From Vibrio cortegadensis (GTDB lineage Bacteria > Pseudomonadota > Gammaproteobacteria > Enterobacterales > Vibrionaceae): a stretch of 64,000 nt of DNA. Each line of letters starts with the position of its first letter. Positions within the stretch are counted from its first letter, which is position 1. Below, piece after piece: positions 20,001 to 27,361 of the stretch. The notes under the pieces were generated by a model. That model searched no databases. It was not told where the DNA came from and saw nothing but the letters and a program-made list of their open reading frames with translations. The position numbers were made by a program, and so were the translations under genes. The DNA lies in assembly GCF_024347395.1 (NCBI RefSeq), contig NZ_AP025472.1, forward strand, positions 1,674,001-1,738,000. The letters run 5' to 3'.

Positions 20001-20239
20001 ATCTTACCGAGCAGTTCTGCCGTATAAGTCGCTTCTCTATCTAATCTTTTGATGTAACTGCTGATCTGCTCAGAGACACCCCGATATTCTGTGACTGCGT
20101 TTTCTGCTGCCATCTGCTTACTAAAACGGTACTGTAAACTAATTGCGATGAGTGCAGTGATCAGTGTTGCGATTAAAAACATCCCAACGACGGTCACTCG
20201 GATGGTTATTCTTCTGTTTCCTACCTTTCTTGAGCCCAT
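17009..20239 (-). CDS. Periplasmic-sensing HD-GYP phosphodiesterase with substrate-binding-protein domain
   Basis: A multidomain protein of about 1,076 residues. In order: membrane helix (about 15-35), periplasmic Cache-like region, a type-3 solute-binding domain (about 320-540, with the GKRLAILDGWS and VKSGDADAVID segments typical of the fold), a second membrane helix, HAMP, then an HD-GYP domain with HDCGK and HHETLKGTGYP. HD-GYP domains hydrolyse cyclic-di-GMP. The HD and GYP motifs are separated by an unusually long insert. The frame opens at 20341, but the ATG at 20239 has AAGGA nine bases upstream and starts just before the helix. It probably senses a small metabolite in the periplasm. 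It is divergent from tctC. Confidence 0.9.
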   Translation of the reverse strand: MGSRKVGNRRITIRVTVVGMFLIATLITALIAISLQYRFSKQMAAENAVTEYRGVSEQISSYIKRLDREATYTAELLGKIMNESEYNQSFEKTRSIFAQAMNKNPLFYSLYVGYDNENFYQLINLNSAPIVRERIRAISSDRWVLIKISNIGNQRIKETLYYDANFNIRHTKSEKSNYYPTQRPWYSAQGKIEVDKTLPYLFQHLKIPGQTYSIGIPESKAVLGIDIVLSSVESELAKSSIVKRNSQHLTEGELVNERDSSTILEAYIYRKNGEVIASNQSSSQHVILPPSKILPLTAKQQSIIADARSFKVSNQNDWAPMDFSLAGQPQGYSVDTLGLVSEMTGLRFEFINGFSWNELLAKYQSNELDMLHSLQNNKMNQTLGVFSQPMYELSFGIVTNTGVDDIKTLTELNGKRLAILDGWSVIPQIKKQFPSIQLQVYPSVRQAIEAVKSGDADAVIDSQVILSQVTQQYFIEELQAHNNIVEFQYGFSDEFHLVMKEPDHEIVNIINQALANITPEQKEALKLKWLSGPETRSPKQSDLVVPYAELMEIADQPTQQHKLVLKDIAGESKYIFVSDVGVDVGSEEYFAVVIPQTVIYSVAKSKVVTSVLLTAGFLSLFLPLSWFFGSPIVKPIARLREQSAKIKNRQYDDVQLVETQVKELWELSVSIKEMSCELKRHEEAQEEFVESFIRLIAQAIDDKSPYTAGHCNRVPELGIMLSEAAEKSESGPFKSFAFANDDERREFRIAAWLHDCGKITTPEHIVDKGTKLEASYNRIHEVRMRFEVLWRDAEIETLKQLALEPHNHEILMQKLKRDQQQLVDDFAFVASANVGSEFMNDESIERIHDLASKTWTRYFDDRLGLSPIEELTCEGEASPLPVTETLLADKAEHIIKRSQNVEFDPQFNIKMDVPEHQYNLGEIYNLTVKRGTLTAEDRFKINEHMISTIKMLENLPFPPELARVPRYASTHHETLKGTGYPRRLTGDQLSVPERILVIADIFEALTAADRPYKKAKPISVAVNIMYKMALDDHLDIELFRLFLASGTYLRYAKEYLRPEQIDHVDISQYLDDELAA

Positions 20240-20577
20240 TATTTGCAATCCTTGCTTAATAGTATCCAAATTGGCAACACAACTAATAGCAACATAACAC
20301 ATATGCAACAGTGATTCTCTTATTTGTGAGAATCCACGCAAATAATCCGTAACTTTATGTTACTGCTCGCAAATTATTAATTATCAGCAACTCATGAACT
20401 TTATGACCAAAACTCCCTTTATGCCCTTTATTCTTTTTATCATCGTTATAACGACAATTTCATAACAAGCCATTAACTTTACTATATCCACATCGAATGG
20501 CTCTTTCTTGTGGTGAACATATTATAAAAAGCATGGATTGATTCAAATTCAATGCGCCGACATAAGGAACGTGAAAC

Positions 20578-21549
20578 ATGTTTAAGGTATTAAAACCGAC
20601 TCTAGCGGCAACGATAATCACCGCAAGCTTATCTTTCAGTGCTCTTGCAGCAGACGTAGAAAAAATACATTTCTTAATCCCTGGCGGAGCGGGTGGCGGT
20701 TGGGATATGACGGCTCGTGGTACTGGTGATGTACTCGTAAAGTCCGATATCGTTGAAAATGTCTCCTTTCAAAACCTATCTGGCGGTGGTGGCGGTAAAG
20801 CCATCGCACACTTAATTGAAACCGCCAAACGTCAAGAAGATACTTTGATGGTGAACTCAACACCGATTGTTGTGCGCTCTCTTACTGGTATTTTCCCTCA
20901 ATCATTCAGAGACCTTACTCCAGTTGCCGCCACTATTGCCGATTACGGAGCAATCGTGACTTCGACTGATTCTAAATACAACTCTTGGGAAGAGGTGGTG
21001 GCCGATTTCAAAGCCAACCCACGTAAAGTAAAAATTGCCGGAGGATCAGCTCGCGGCAGTATGGATCATCTTGTCGTAGCCGCCGCGTTTAAAGGTGAAG
21101 GTTTCGATGCTAAGAAAGTTCGTTATATTGCATACGATGCTGGTGGCAAGGCAATGGCTGCACTCCTCTCTGGTGAAACTCAACTTCTATCTACGGGTTT
21201 AGGTGAAGTGCTTGAAATGTCTAAATCAGGCCAAGTGAAAATCTTAGCCGTTACCGCTCCGAAACGACTTGCAGCCGCGCCAGACATTCCAACTCTCGTT
21301 GAGTATGGCAATGAAACGGTATTTGCGAACTGGCGTGGATTCTTCGCCGCTCCCGGCACTAGCCAAGCAAAAATAGATGAATGGAACCAAGCGTTATCGA
21401 AAATGTACAAAACCGATGAATGGGCAGTGGTTCGAGACCGAAATGGGTGGATCGACAACTACAAAGCAGACAAAGACTTCTACACATTCTTAGAGCAGCA
21501 AGAGAAGCAGATGGGTACATTGATGCGCGAACTCGGCTTCTTGAAGTAG
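20578..21549 (+). CDS. tctC: Tripartite tricarboxylate transporter substrate-binding protein TctC
   Basis: A 323-residue periplasmic binding protein of the TTT (Bug) family, with a Sec signal peptide ending near ALAADVEK (about residue 25). The conserved IPGGAGGGWDMTARG loop (about 34-48) and the AGGSARGSMDH segment (about 150-160) line the carboxylate site. AAGGA lies nine bases upstream of the ATG. tctB and tctA follow on the same strand, with a stem-loop just after tctC. The likely ligand is citrate or another tri- or dicarboxylate; exact specificity cannot be read. Confidence 0.93.
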   Translation: MFKVLKPTLAATIITASLSFSALAADVEKIHFLIPGGAGGGWDMTARGTGDVLVKSDIVENVSFQNLSGGGGGKAIAHLIETAKRQEDTLMVNSTPIVVRSLTGIFPQSFRDLTPVAATIADYGAIVTSTDSKYNSWEEVVADFKANPRKVKIAGGSARGSMDHLVVAAAFKGEGFDAKKVRYIAYDAGGKAMAALLSGETQLLSTGLGEVLEMSKSGQVKILAVTAPKRLAAAPDIPTLVEYGNETVFANWRGFFAAPGTSQAKIDEWNQALSKMYKTDEWAVVRDRNGWIDNYKADKDFYTFLEQQEKQMGTLMRELGFLK

Positions 21550-21579
21550 TGTTCTTGAGGTCATCAATATAGAAATATA

Positions 21580-21613
21580 GGTTATTGATGCCACCTTGAT
21601 GACATCAATAACC
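21580..21613 (+). terminator. Stem-loop between tctC and tctB
   Basis: Perfect eleven-base arms GGTTATTGATG (21580-21590) and CATCAATAACC (21603-21613) with a 12-base loop, followed by TTT only. A weak terminator or 3'-protecting hairpin that would leave more tctC than tctBA mRNA is the likely role. Confidence 0.6.
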
Positions 21614-21784
21614 TTTGGGGCAATCTATCGACCCTACCCTGTTTCACGTATACAAGTGTTTACCCAAACTCCTTTGTTTATTGCGAACCCGTTTGACTAG
21701 CAGCAATCGGATGACGCTTAGTTAGTGATTTATTGACTCGCTTGTATACGTTTTTTCTTTTATGAACCACAAATGGAGTTGGAT

Positions 21785-22282
21785 ATGTCGGATTTGCCAA
21801 CCAAATTTTTTAGTCGCGAATACCTTCTGTGCAGAGATCGTGTTGGTGCACTCATTTTCTTAATTACCTGTCTATGCTATGGCTATCAAACGACTCTGAT
21901 CCCTTTGTTTCCAGGTGATGAATACGAACCGTTTACCGCAAGAACATTACCAATATTACTCACGATAGCAGGAAGTGGCTTATCACTCCTTCTTCTTATC
22001 ATGGGGAAACCTGACAAACAAAGCGGCGCGATCCTTGGCTTCAATTGGAAGCTATTACTCTCCTTCCTGGCACTAATGGCGCTATATGGCCTTGGCCTAA
22101 CATACGTCGGTTTTGTATTAGCAACCAGTTTGTTCTTACTCGCAGGGTTTTACCTACTAGGCGAACGCCGTAAATCGATTCTATTAGGGGCTTCATTCCC
22201 ATTTGTTATCGGGTTTTATCTTCTTTTAACTCAAGGATTAGACATCTACCTTGAGCCCGGTCTTATCTTCACCCTTTGGTAA
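21785..22282 (+). CDS. tctB: Tripartite tricarboxylate transporter small subunit TctB
   Basis: A 165-residue membrane protein with four hydrophobic segments, the usual topology of the small TctB subunit of the citrate-type tripartite transporter. An upstream ATG at 21773 is in frame, but the ATG at 21785 is preceded by GGAG with six-base spacing, so I chose it. It lies between tctC and tctA, 59 bases before tctA. The family is weakly conserved in sequence, so the assignment rests on length, topology and position. Confidence 0.88.
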   Translation: MSDLPTKFFSREYLLCRDRVGALIFLITCLCYGYQTTLIPLFPGDEYEPFTARTLPILLTIAGSGLSLLLLIMGKPDKQSGAILGFNWKLLLSFLALMALYGLGLTYVGFVLATSLFLLAGFYLLGERRKSILLGASFPFVIGFYLLLTQGLDIYLEPGLIFTLW

Positions 22283-22341
22283 TACTGATAGCCAATGAGC
22301 AACCGCAGTTGGCTTATTTTAAGTATGAGTAGGAACACATT

Positions 22342-23892
22342 ATGTTAGACGGAATTTTACAAGGGTTATCGACCGCAGTGATGCCCATGAATATCATGAT
22401 GGTCGTTATCGGCTGTTTTGTTGGAACCTTCATTGGTATGCTCCCGGGGCTTGGTCCTATATCTGCCATTGCTTTGATGATCCCAATCACTTACGGGTTA
22501 GAGCCCTCTTCTGGCTTGATTCTTATGGCTGGGGTTTATTATGGCGCTGTATTTGGAGGGTCAACCTCTTCGATTCTAATCAATGCTCCGGGCTGTTCAT
22601 CAACCGTTGTCACCGCTTTTGATGGTTATCCTATGGCACAGAAAGGCCAAGCGGGTAAAGCACTTGCGCTCGCCGCTTACTCCTCTTTCACAGGGGGAAC
22701 GCTGTCTGCCATTATGCTGTTGATTGCCGCTCCTGCTTTAGCCTCGGTTTCTCTGAGTTTTCAATCTTCAGACTATTTCGCGCTTATGCTTGTCGGCCTA
22801 TCAGCGGTTGCTGCATTTGCCGGGCCCGGTCAAGTCATCAAAGCTTGGATGATGACCATATTAGGATTGATGTTATCTACCGTCGGGATAGATAAAGGCG
22901 TCGGGGTTGAGCGATTCACTTTCGGGCTGACTGACTTAATGGATGGATTCAGTTTTCTACTGCTTGCAATGGCCACCTTCGCATTAGGCGAAACTCTCAT
23001 GGGTATCTTAAATCCAGAGAAAGATACCAGTGGCGAAGAAAAAAACAAAATGGCCGATATCGGTAGTATGAAAGTCACCAAAGAAGAACTTAAAGAAGTG
23101 GCACCTGTCTCGATTCGTTCTTCTATTCTTGGCTTCTTTACTGGTGTATTACCTGGCGCAGGAGCCACAATAGCAGCCTTCCTAAGTTACGGAATGGAAC
23201 GAAGCCTTGCTCCGAAAGAGAAGCAGAAAGAGTTCGGTAAAGGCAGTATTCGCGGTTTGGTCGCACCAGAATCGGCTAACAATGCCGCATCAAGTGGTTC
23301 ATTTGTTCCGCTATTAACACTAGGGATCCCTGGTTCAGGAACGACTGCCATTATGCTTGGGGCGCTTATCGCCTATGGTATTCAGCCCGGACCACGTCTA
23401 TTTGTTGATCACCCAGATGTATTTTGGTCAGTCATCATCTCTATGTACTTTGGTAACATTGTACTCGTGATTCTGAATCTGCCGCTTATCCCGTATATCT
23501 CGAAATTATTAGCGGTACCAAGAACAGTACTGCTTCCAATGATTCTGTTCTTCTCTATTACTGGTGTCTATTTGGTTTCATTTAATACCATGGACGTGTT
23601 CATCATGTTATTCATTGCCATGGCGGCCATCGCTTTAAGGTTAGCCAATTTCCCTCTCGCACCATTATTACTTGGGTTCATTTTAGGGGGGTTAATGGAA
23701 GAGAACTTACGCCGTGCTTTAATGATTGCCGATGGTGAATTAAGTTTCTTGTGGGAGAGACCAATTACCCTCACTTTCACCGTTATTGCTGTTCTAGTTC
23801 TTGCCAGCCCAGTGGTAATGACATTAATCAATCGATTAAGGGCGAACACAACCGCAACAAAACCTGAACAGCCGTCATCTAACAACAATTAG
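22342..23892 (+). CDS. tctA: Tripartite tricarboxylate transporter large permease TctA
   Basis: A 516-residue integral membrane protein with about 12 helices. The family signatures GTFIGMLPGLGPISAIALMI (about residues 29-48), YGAVFGGSTSSIL and the second half repeat GVLPGAGATIAAFLSYG (about 265-281) are clear. TctA uses the ion gradient to move the substrate delivered by TctC. It is last in tctCBA and is followed by a strong hairpin. The likely regulator is the CitA/CitB-type pair about 11 kb away, but this is inference. Confidence 0.95.
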   Translation: MLDGILQGLSTAVMPMNIMMVVIGCFVGTFIGMLPGLGPISAIALMIPITYGLEPSSGLILMAGVYYGAVFGGSTSSILINAPGCSSTVVTAFDGYPMAQKGQAGKALALAAYSSFTGGTLSAIMLLIAAPALASVSLSFQSSDYFALMLVGLSAVAAFAGPGQVIKAWMMTILGLMLSTVGIDKGVGVERFTFGLTDLMDGFSFLLLAMATFALGETLMGILNPEKDTSGEEKNKMADIGSMKVTKEELKEVAPVSIRSSILGFFTGVLPGAGATIAAFLSYGMERSLAPKEKQKEFGKGSIRGLVAPESANNAASSGSFVPLLTLGIPGSGTTAIMLGALIAYGIQPGPRLFVDHPDVFWSVIISMYFGNIVLVILNLPLIPYISKLLAVPRTVLLPMILFFSITGVYLVSFNTMDVFIMLFIAMAAIALRLANFPLAPLLLGFILGGLMEENLRRALMIADGELSFLWERPITLTFTVIAVLVLASPVVMTLINRLRANTTATKPEQPSSNNN

Positions 23893-23919
23893 GCTCTCGT
23901 GCTCGTAGATAACAATAAA

Positions 23920-23946
23920 AAGAAGGATCTCAATGAGATCCTTCTT
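23920..23946. terminator. Bidirectional terminator between tctA and a small hypothetical gene
   Basis: Arms AAGAAGGATCT (23920-23930) and AGATCCTTCTT (23936-23946) with a five-base loop. There is a short T-rich tail on the plus strand and TTTTATTG on the minus strand, so it can serve both tctA and the convergent 67-residue gene. Confidence 0.8.
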
Positions 23947-23971
23947 TGTTGCGGAAAATCATCAAATAGCA

Positions 23972-24175
23972 CTAAAGATTGAATAGACTCTCCATCATAT
24001 CTTCACTGCTATGAGCATTAAAACTGTACTGTTGACCGTTCTTAACCACTTTTAGACTAGCAGACTGGAAATTATCTAACGGGTTGTTATCTATATACGC
24101 TAACGATTTTTCTACTGAATCAAACACATATAAACTGTTGTCGTTCAGTTGTAACTGACATTCAAGTAACTCCAT
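23972..24175 (-). CDS. Small hypothetical protein (67 residues)
   Basis: I do not recognise this protein. It is small, acidic and soluble, with no signal peptide or membrane segment. The first half is a likely beta-rich stretch (LECQLQLNDNSLYVFDSVEK) and the second half ends in EDMMESLFNL. An AAGGG ribosome site lies seven bases before the ATG, and a bidirectional terminator follows the stop, so it looks like a real single-gene unit. It sits between tctA and the amylase gene with its own upstream region. Confidence 0.6.
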   Translation of the reverse strand: MELLECQLQLNDNSLYVFDSVEKSLAYIDNNPLDNFQSASLKVVKNGQQYSFNAHSSEDMMESLFNL

Positions 24176-24354
24176 ATTACACCCTTTTATTATTATCCTA
24201 AGCCTAACGTTGTAGACCGTACAACGTTACATAAACATTAGTTCATCTCTTTAGAGTGTCAAGAATAGGATTAGATTTTGTATTTATAATTAAAAAAATC
24301 TCTTCTTATTCTAAATAACCCTATTCACAATCTTATAAATTGCGTCAACTCTCA

Positions 24355-24372
24355 TTTGGTAGCCCTACCAAA
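24355..24372. promoter_or_regulatory. Perfect dyad upstream of the alpha-amylase gene
   Basis: TTTGGTAG-CC-CTACCAAA is a perfect eight-base inverted repeat with a two-base centre. The centre is too short for a good RNA hairpin, so a protein operator is more likely. It lies about 125 bases before the amylase start. No regulator was matched to it. Confidence 0.45.
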
Positions 24373-24407
24373 CAACTTCGACGTGAGCAAGATCTCTCAG
24401 CCTTTCC

Positions 24408-24417
24408 ACTCCGCCCC
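24408..24417 (-). promoter_or_regulatory. Possible MalT-like box
   Basis: Read on the minus strand this is GGGGCGGAGT, eight of ten matches to the GGGGA(T/G)GAGG core bound by the maltose activator MalT. It lies about 80 bases upstream of an alpha-amylase gene. A single imperfect box is weak evidence, since MalT usually binds several. Confidence 0.25.
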
Positions 24418-24495
24418 TTAAGTACAATTTTAAGGAGGTTATCTTATTTTTCGTGTTGTTTATTATTTAGTTATAACTAAAATCAGGAAAATAAC

Positions 24496-26538
24496 GTGAA
24501 TATTAACAATCAAAAAAATAGGATAATCGCCACGACTATCCTTTCAATAACAACAATAATCACTGGCTGTAATGGCTCTGAATCATCATCAGAAGCAGCC
24601 ACCTCACCGCCTTCCACCTATGCGTGTTCTATTGAGACAAATAATACGTCCAACGATTTGCGAATTTACCAAGTCATGGTGGAAAGCTTTATTGATGGTG
24701 ATACAAATATTGGCCATGGTACGGGTTATGGATCCAGTCACCATAATGGCGATATTCAAGGCATTATCGATTCTCTCGACTACATAAAATCGCTTGGAAT
24801 GAACGCCATATGGATGACTCCTGTATTTAACTCTGAACCACTAAAAGGTCAAGACCATTGGGCCGATAGACTTGATGCAACAGGATATTTCGCCACAGAT
24901 TACTTCACGATTGACCCTCGATTTGGTGACATAGACAAAGCCAAAGAATTAGTTGAAACAGCGCATAAAAAAGGTTTGTATGTATTCTTTGATGGCGTGT
25001 TTGGTCATCACAAAGCGAATATAATGCCATCGCCAACGGGGCAACTCCCTTCTGGTGCAAGTAACCCAGTCTCTTATCCAGAAAGCTTGCCTTTTTATCA
25101 AGAAGTAGCTGAATACTGGATTAAGGAACTAAAAATTGATGGCTGGCGATTGGATCAAGCTTATCAAGTGCCAACTGATGCTTGGACTGAAATTCGTAGA
25201 ACGGTCGATCAAGCATCATCATCAGTGACTTACACCAACAGCGATGGCCAAATTGTTAATCCTCTCGGTTATATGGTGGCTGAAATTTGGAATAATGAGA
25301 ATTACATCAAAGAGACAGGCTATGGTGAACAAGACAACCCTGCACTCTGTTCTGCCTACGACTTTCCTGTTCGTTATCGTGTCGTTGAAACCTTTGCTGT
25401 CAATGAAAGCAATGTAGGAAATAAAGGCGGAAAATGGCTCGATGAAGGGATGCGCTTACATGCACTCTATCCTGACCACGCCAAACCAAATCTTATGCTA
25501 GGTAACCACGATCTCGTTCGCTTCGGCGACTTACTGCAACGTGGAAATATAGCAAACCCTGAAGATGCCGAGTATTGGCAGCGCTATAAAGCCGCGATAT
25601 CATTTCAAGCTGCTTACACCGGACCTATCACACTCTATTACGGCGATGAGATCGGTGACCAATTAGACGGATTTTCTCAACAGGTCACCAATGATACATG
25701 TGCCATTGACGGGCTATGTGATGACCACGTCGCCAGAACTAGCGCTAAAATTGAAGGCATCAGCGTCTCTTTAAATACGAAGCAGTTAAACCTTAAAGCC
25801 TATGTAACTGAACTCATGACATTAAGAGCCCAACACCCTGCACTCTCTTCCGGCCAACGCACCAATATTATTGCCACAGAAGATGCTTATGTGGATCATA
25901 AGCAGTTCACCGACGATATTCTGTTATATCTGGTCAGCACCAGTGACCAAACTCAAACATTAACTTTAGCCGCTAATAATATTGGCTCAAAAGGTACGCT
26001 TACTAACCTTCAATCCGGTACGAAACTCAACCTTGCTGGCGGCCTCTACGAAATTGAATTGGCTCCTTTTGAAGCAAAATTTTTAAGCGTTGATCAACCG
26101 AGCATTGAAGGACCAATCGAAAATGACAGCAGTAAACCCAACCCGGACAACGACTCATTCATGGCGCAATGTGATAACCCAACGATGAATGAGCCCGGCC
26201 CAATCACCGAAACCTTATACGTTGTCGGAGATTTTTCAGACTCGAATTGGAAACATGTCTCTTCTCGCGCCTTTCAATACAAAGGTGACGGGGTTTACCA
26301 AGTCGTCGTTAATGAAAAAATAGGTAGCTATAAGATGCAATATGCAAGTAATGACTGGGCCCCGCAGTTTACAGCTGACAACACGACCCTTTCACTTGGT
26401 CAAGAAGCAACGCTGGTTCCAGGTGGGTATGGTAAAGATACCGCCACCACTATTTTTCAAGCAGGTCATTACGTTTGGAGCTTAAAGTTCGCCAACGATG
26501 GAACACCAGAACAAACCATGATTGCTCAGTGTCCATAA
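24496..26538 (+). CDS. Lipoprotein alpha-amylase (GH13) with C-terminal beta-rich domain
   Basis: A 680-residue glycoside hydrolase family 13 enzyme that cleaves alpha-1,4-glucan. The N terminus is a lipoprotein signal ending in the lipobox ITGC (about residues 22-25), so it should be anchored in an envelope membrane. Catalytic regions: GWRLDQA with the nucleophile Asp (about 216-222), AEIWNNENY with the acid Glu (about 258-266) and LGNHDLVRFGD with the third acid (about 335-345). After the barrel comes a beta domain (to about 535), then a roughly 115-residue C-terminal beta-sandwich-like module that may bind glycan. The GTG start has AGGA seven bases upstream. A terminator follows. It is a single-gene unit. 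Confidence 0.92.
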   Translation: MNINNQKNRIIATTILSITTIITGCNGSESSSEAATSPPSTYACSIETNNTSNDLRIYQVMVESFIDGDTNIGHGTGYGSSHHNGDIQGIIDSLDYIKSLGMNAIWMTPVFNSEPLKGQDHWADRLDATGYFATDYFTIDPRFGDIDKAKELVETAHKKGLYVFFDGVFGHHKANIMPSPTGQLPSGASNPVSYPESLPFYQEVAEYWIKELKIDGWRLDQAYQVPTDAWTEIRRTVDQASSSVTYTNSDGQIVNPLGYMVAEIWNNENYIKETGYGEQDNPALCSAYDFPVRYRVVETFAVNESNVGNKGGKWLDEGMRLHALYPDHAKPNLMLGNHDLVRFGDLLQRGNIANPEDAEYWQRYKAAISFQAAYTGPITLYYGDEIGDQLDGFSQQVTNDTCAIDGLCDDHVARTSAKIEGISVSLNTKQLNLKAYVTELMTLRAQHPALSSGQRTNIIATEDAYVDHKQFTDDILLYLVSTSDQTQTLTLAANNIGSKGTLTNLQSGTKLNLAGGLYEIELAPFEAKFLSVDQPSIEGPIENDSSKPNPDNDSFMAQCDNPTMNEPGPITETLYVVGDFSDSNWKHVSSRAFQYKGDGVYQVVVNEKIGSYKMQYASNDWAPQFTADNTTLSLGQEATLVPGGYGKDTATTIFQAGHYVWSLKFANDGTPEQTMIAQCP

Positions 26539-26576
26539 TCCTGAATATTTGACTCAAACAATATTACAGGTCAACG

Positions 26577-26604
26577 AAAGAGAGTGCCAAATGGCGCTCT
26601 CTTT
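26577..26604 (+). terminator. Terminator after the alpha-amylase gene
   Basis: Twelve-base stem AAAGAGAGTGCC / GGCGCTCTCTTT (26577-26588 with 26593-26604, one G-U pair) and a four-base loop, followed by ATATTTC. It lies 39 bases after the stop. Confidence 0.8.
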
Positions 26605-26731
26605 ATATTTCTAACCACTAATTATAAATTAATCACCAAAGATGAGCGACTACCATCACATCTATTTGTCGAGCCATTTGAAGGTTCAAATCCCTTTTGC
26701 AATGATGGCGACCTTAAATAAGGATATATAT

Positions 26732-27358
26732 ATGATTTCTGTCGCTCTCGTTGATGACCACATTATGGTTCGTTCTGGCTTTGCACAATTGCTTAGTGTT
26801 GAGTCTGATATTAATGTGCACAGCCAACATAGTTGTGCCTCAGAAGCTTTTAAAGCCTTAGTCAAATCATCAGTAGATGTTGCTGTCATCGATATTTCCA
26901 TGCCTGATGAAAGTGGTTTAGTATTACTAAGTAAACTTCGTAAAGAACAGCCGAACTTCCGCGCCATTATTCTCAGTATTTATGATTCAGCTTCATTCGT
27001 TAGCCAAGCTATTGAAGCAGGAGCTTGCGGTTATTTATCTAAACGCTGTGGGCCAGGTGAGTTAGTAACTGCCATCAGAACAGTCGCCAACGGCGATCGA
27101 TATTTATGTGCCGATGCGCTATTCAATTTAAGTAACGCGTCTGCTACTCCCTCAGCATTAGATGAGCTTACGAAGCGAGAAATCGAAGTATTTAACCACC
27201 TGATCCAAGGTGAAGATGTCAAACACATTGGTACAGAACTCTCGATCAGCCATAAAACAATTCATGTTCACCGCGCCAACATTTTAAGTAAACTAGGGCT
27301 GGCTAATAATGTGGATCTCATCCGCTTCGCTCTCAAGCACAAACTGCTCGCTGAATAA
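26732..27358 (+). CDS. uhpA: UhpA-type response regulator (LuxR/NarL family)
   Basis: A 209-residue response regulator. The receiver has the acidic pair in VALVDDH, the phosphoacceptor in AVIDISMPDESG (about residue 54) and the conserved Lys in LSKRCGPGE. The output domain is a LuxR-type helix-turn-helix (LTKREIEVFNHLIQGEDVKH, about 150-169). The frame opens at 26642, but the ATG at 26732 has AAGGA seven bases upstream and matches the UhpA start. It is followed after three bases by the UhpB kinase gene and then uhpC. It probably activates sugar-phosphate uptake, here afuABC. Confidence 0.9.
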   Translation: MISVALVDDHIMVRSGFAQLLSVESDINVHSQHSCASEAFKALVKSSVDVAVIDISMPDESGLVLLSKLRKEQPNFRAIILSIYDSASFVSQAIEAGACGYLSKRCGPGELVTAIRTVANGDRYLCADALFNLSNASATPSALDELTKREIEVFNHLIQGEDVKHIGTELSISHKTIHVHRANILSKLGLANNVDLIRFALKHKLLAE

Positions 27359-27361
27359 GCA

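Larger units (their letters stand above)
24176..24495. other. 320-base gap upstream of the amylase gene
   Basis: No gene is seen here. It holds the start region of the small minus-strand gene, an AT-rich stretch, a perfect 18-base dyad at 24355-24372, a possible MalT-like box at 24408-24417 and the amylase ribosome site (AGGA, seven bases before a GTG start). Confidence 0.6.
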
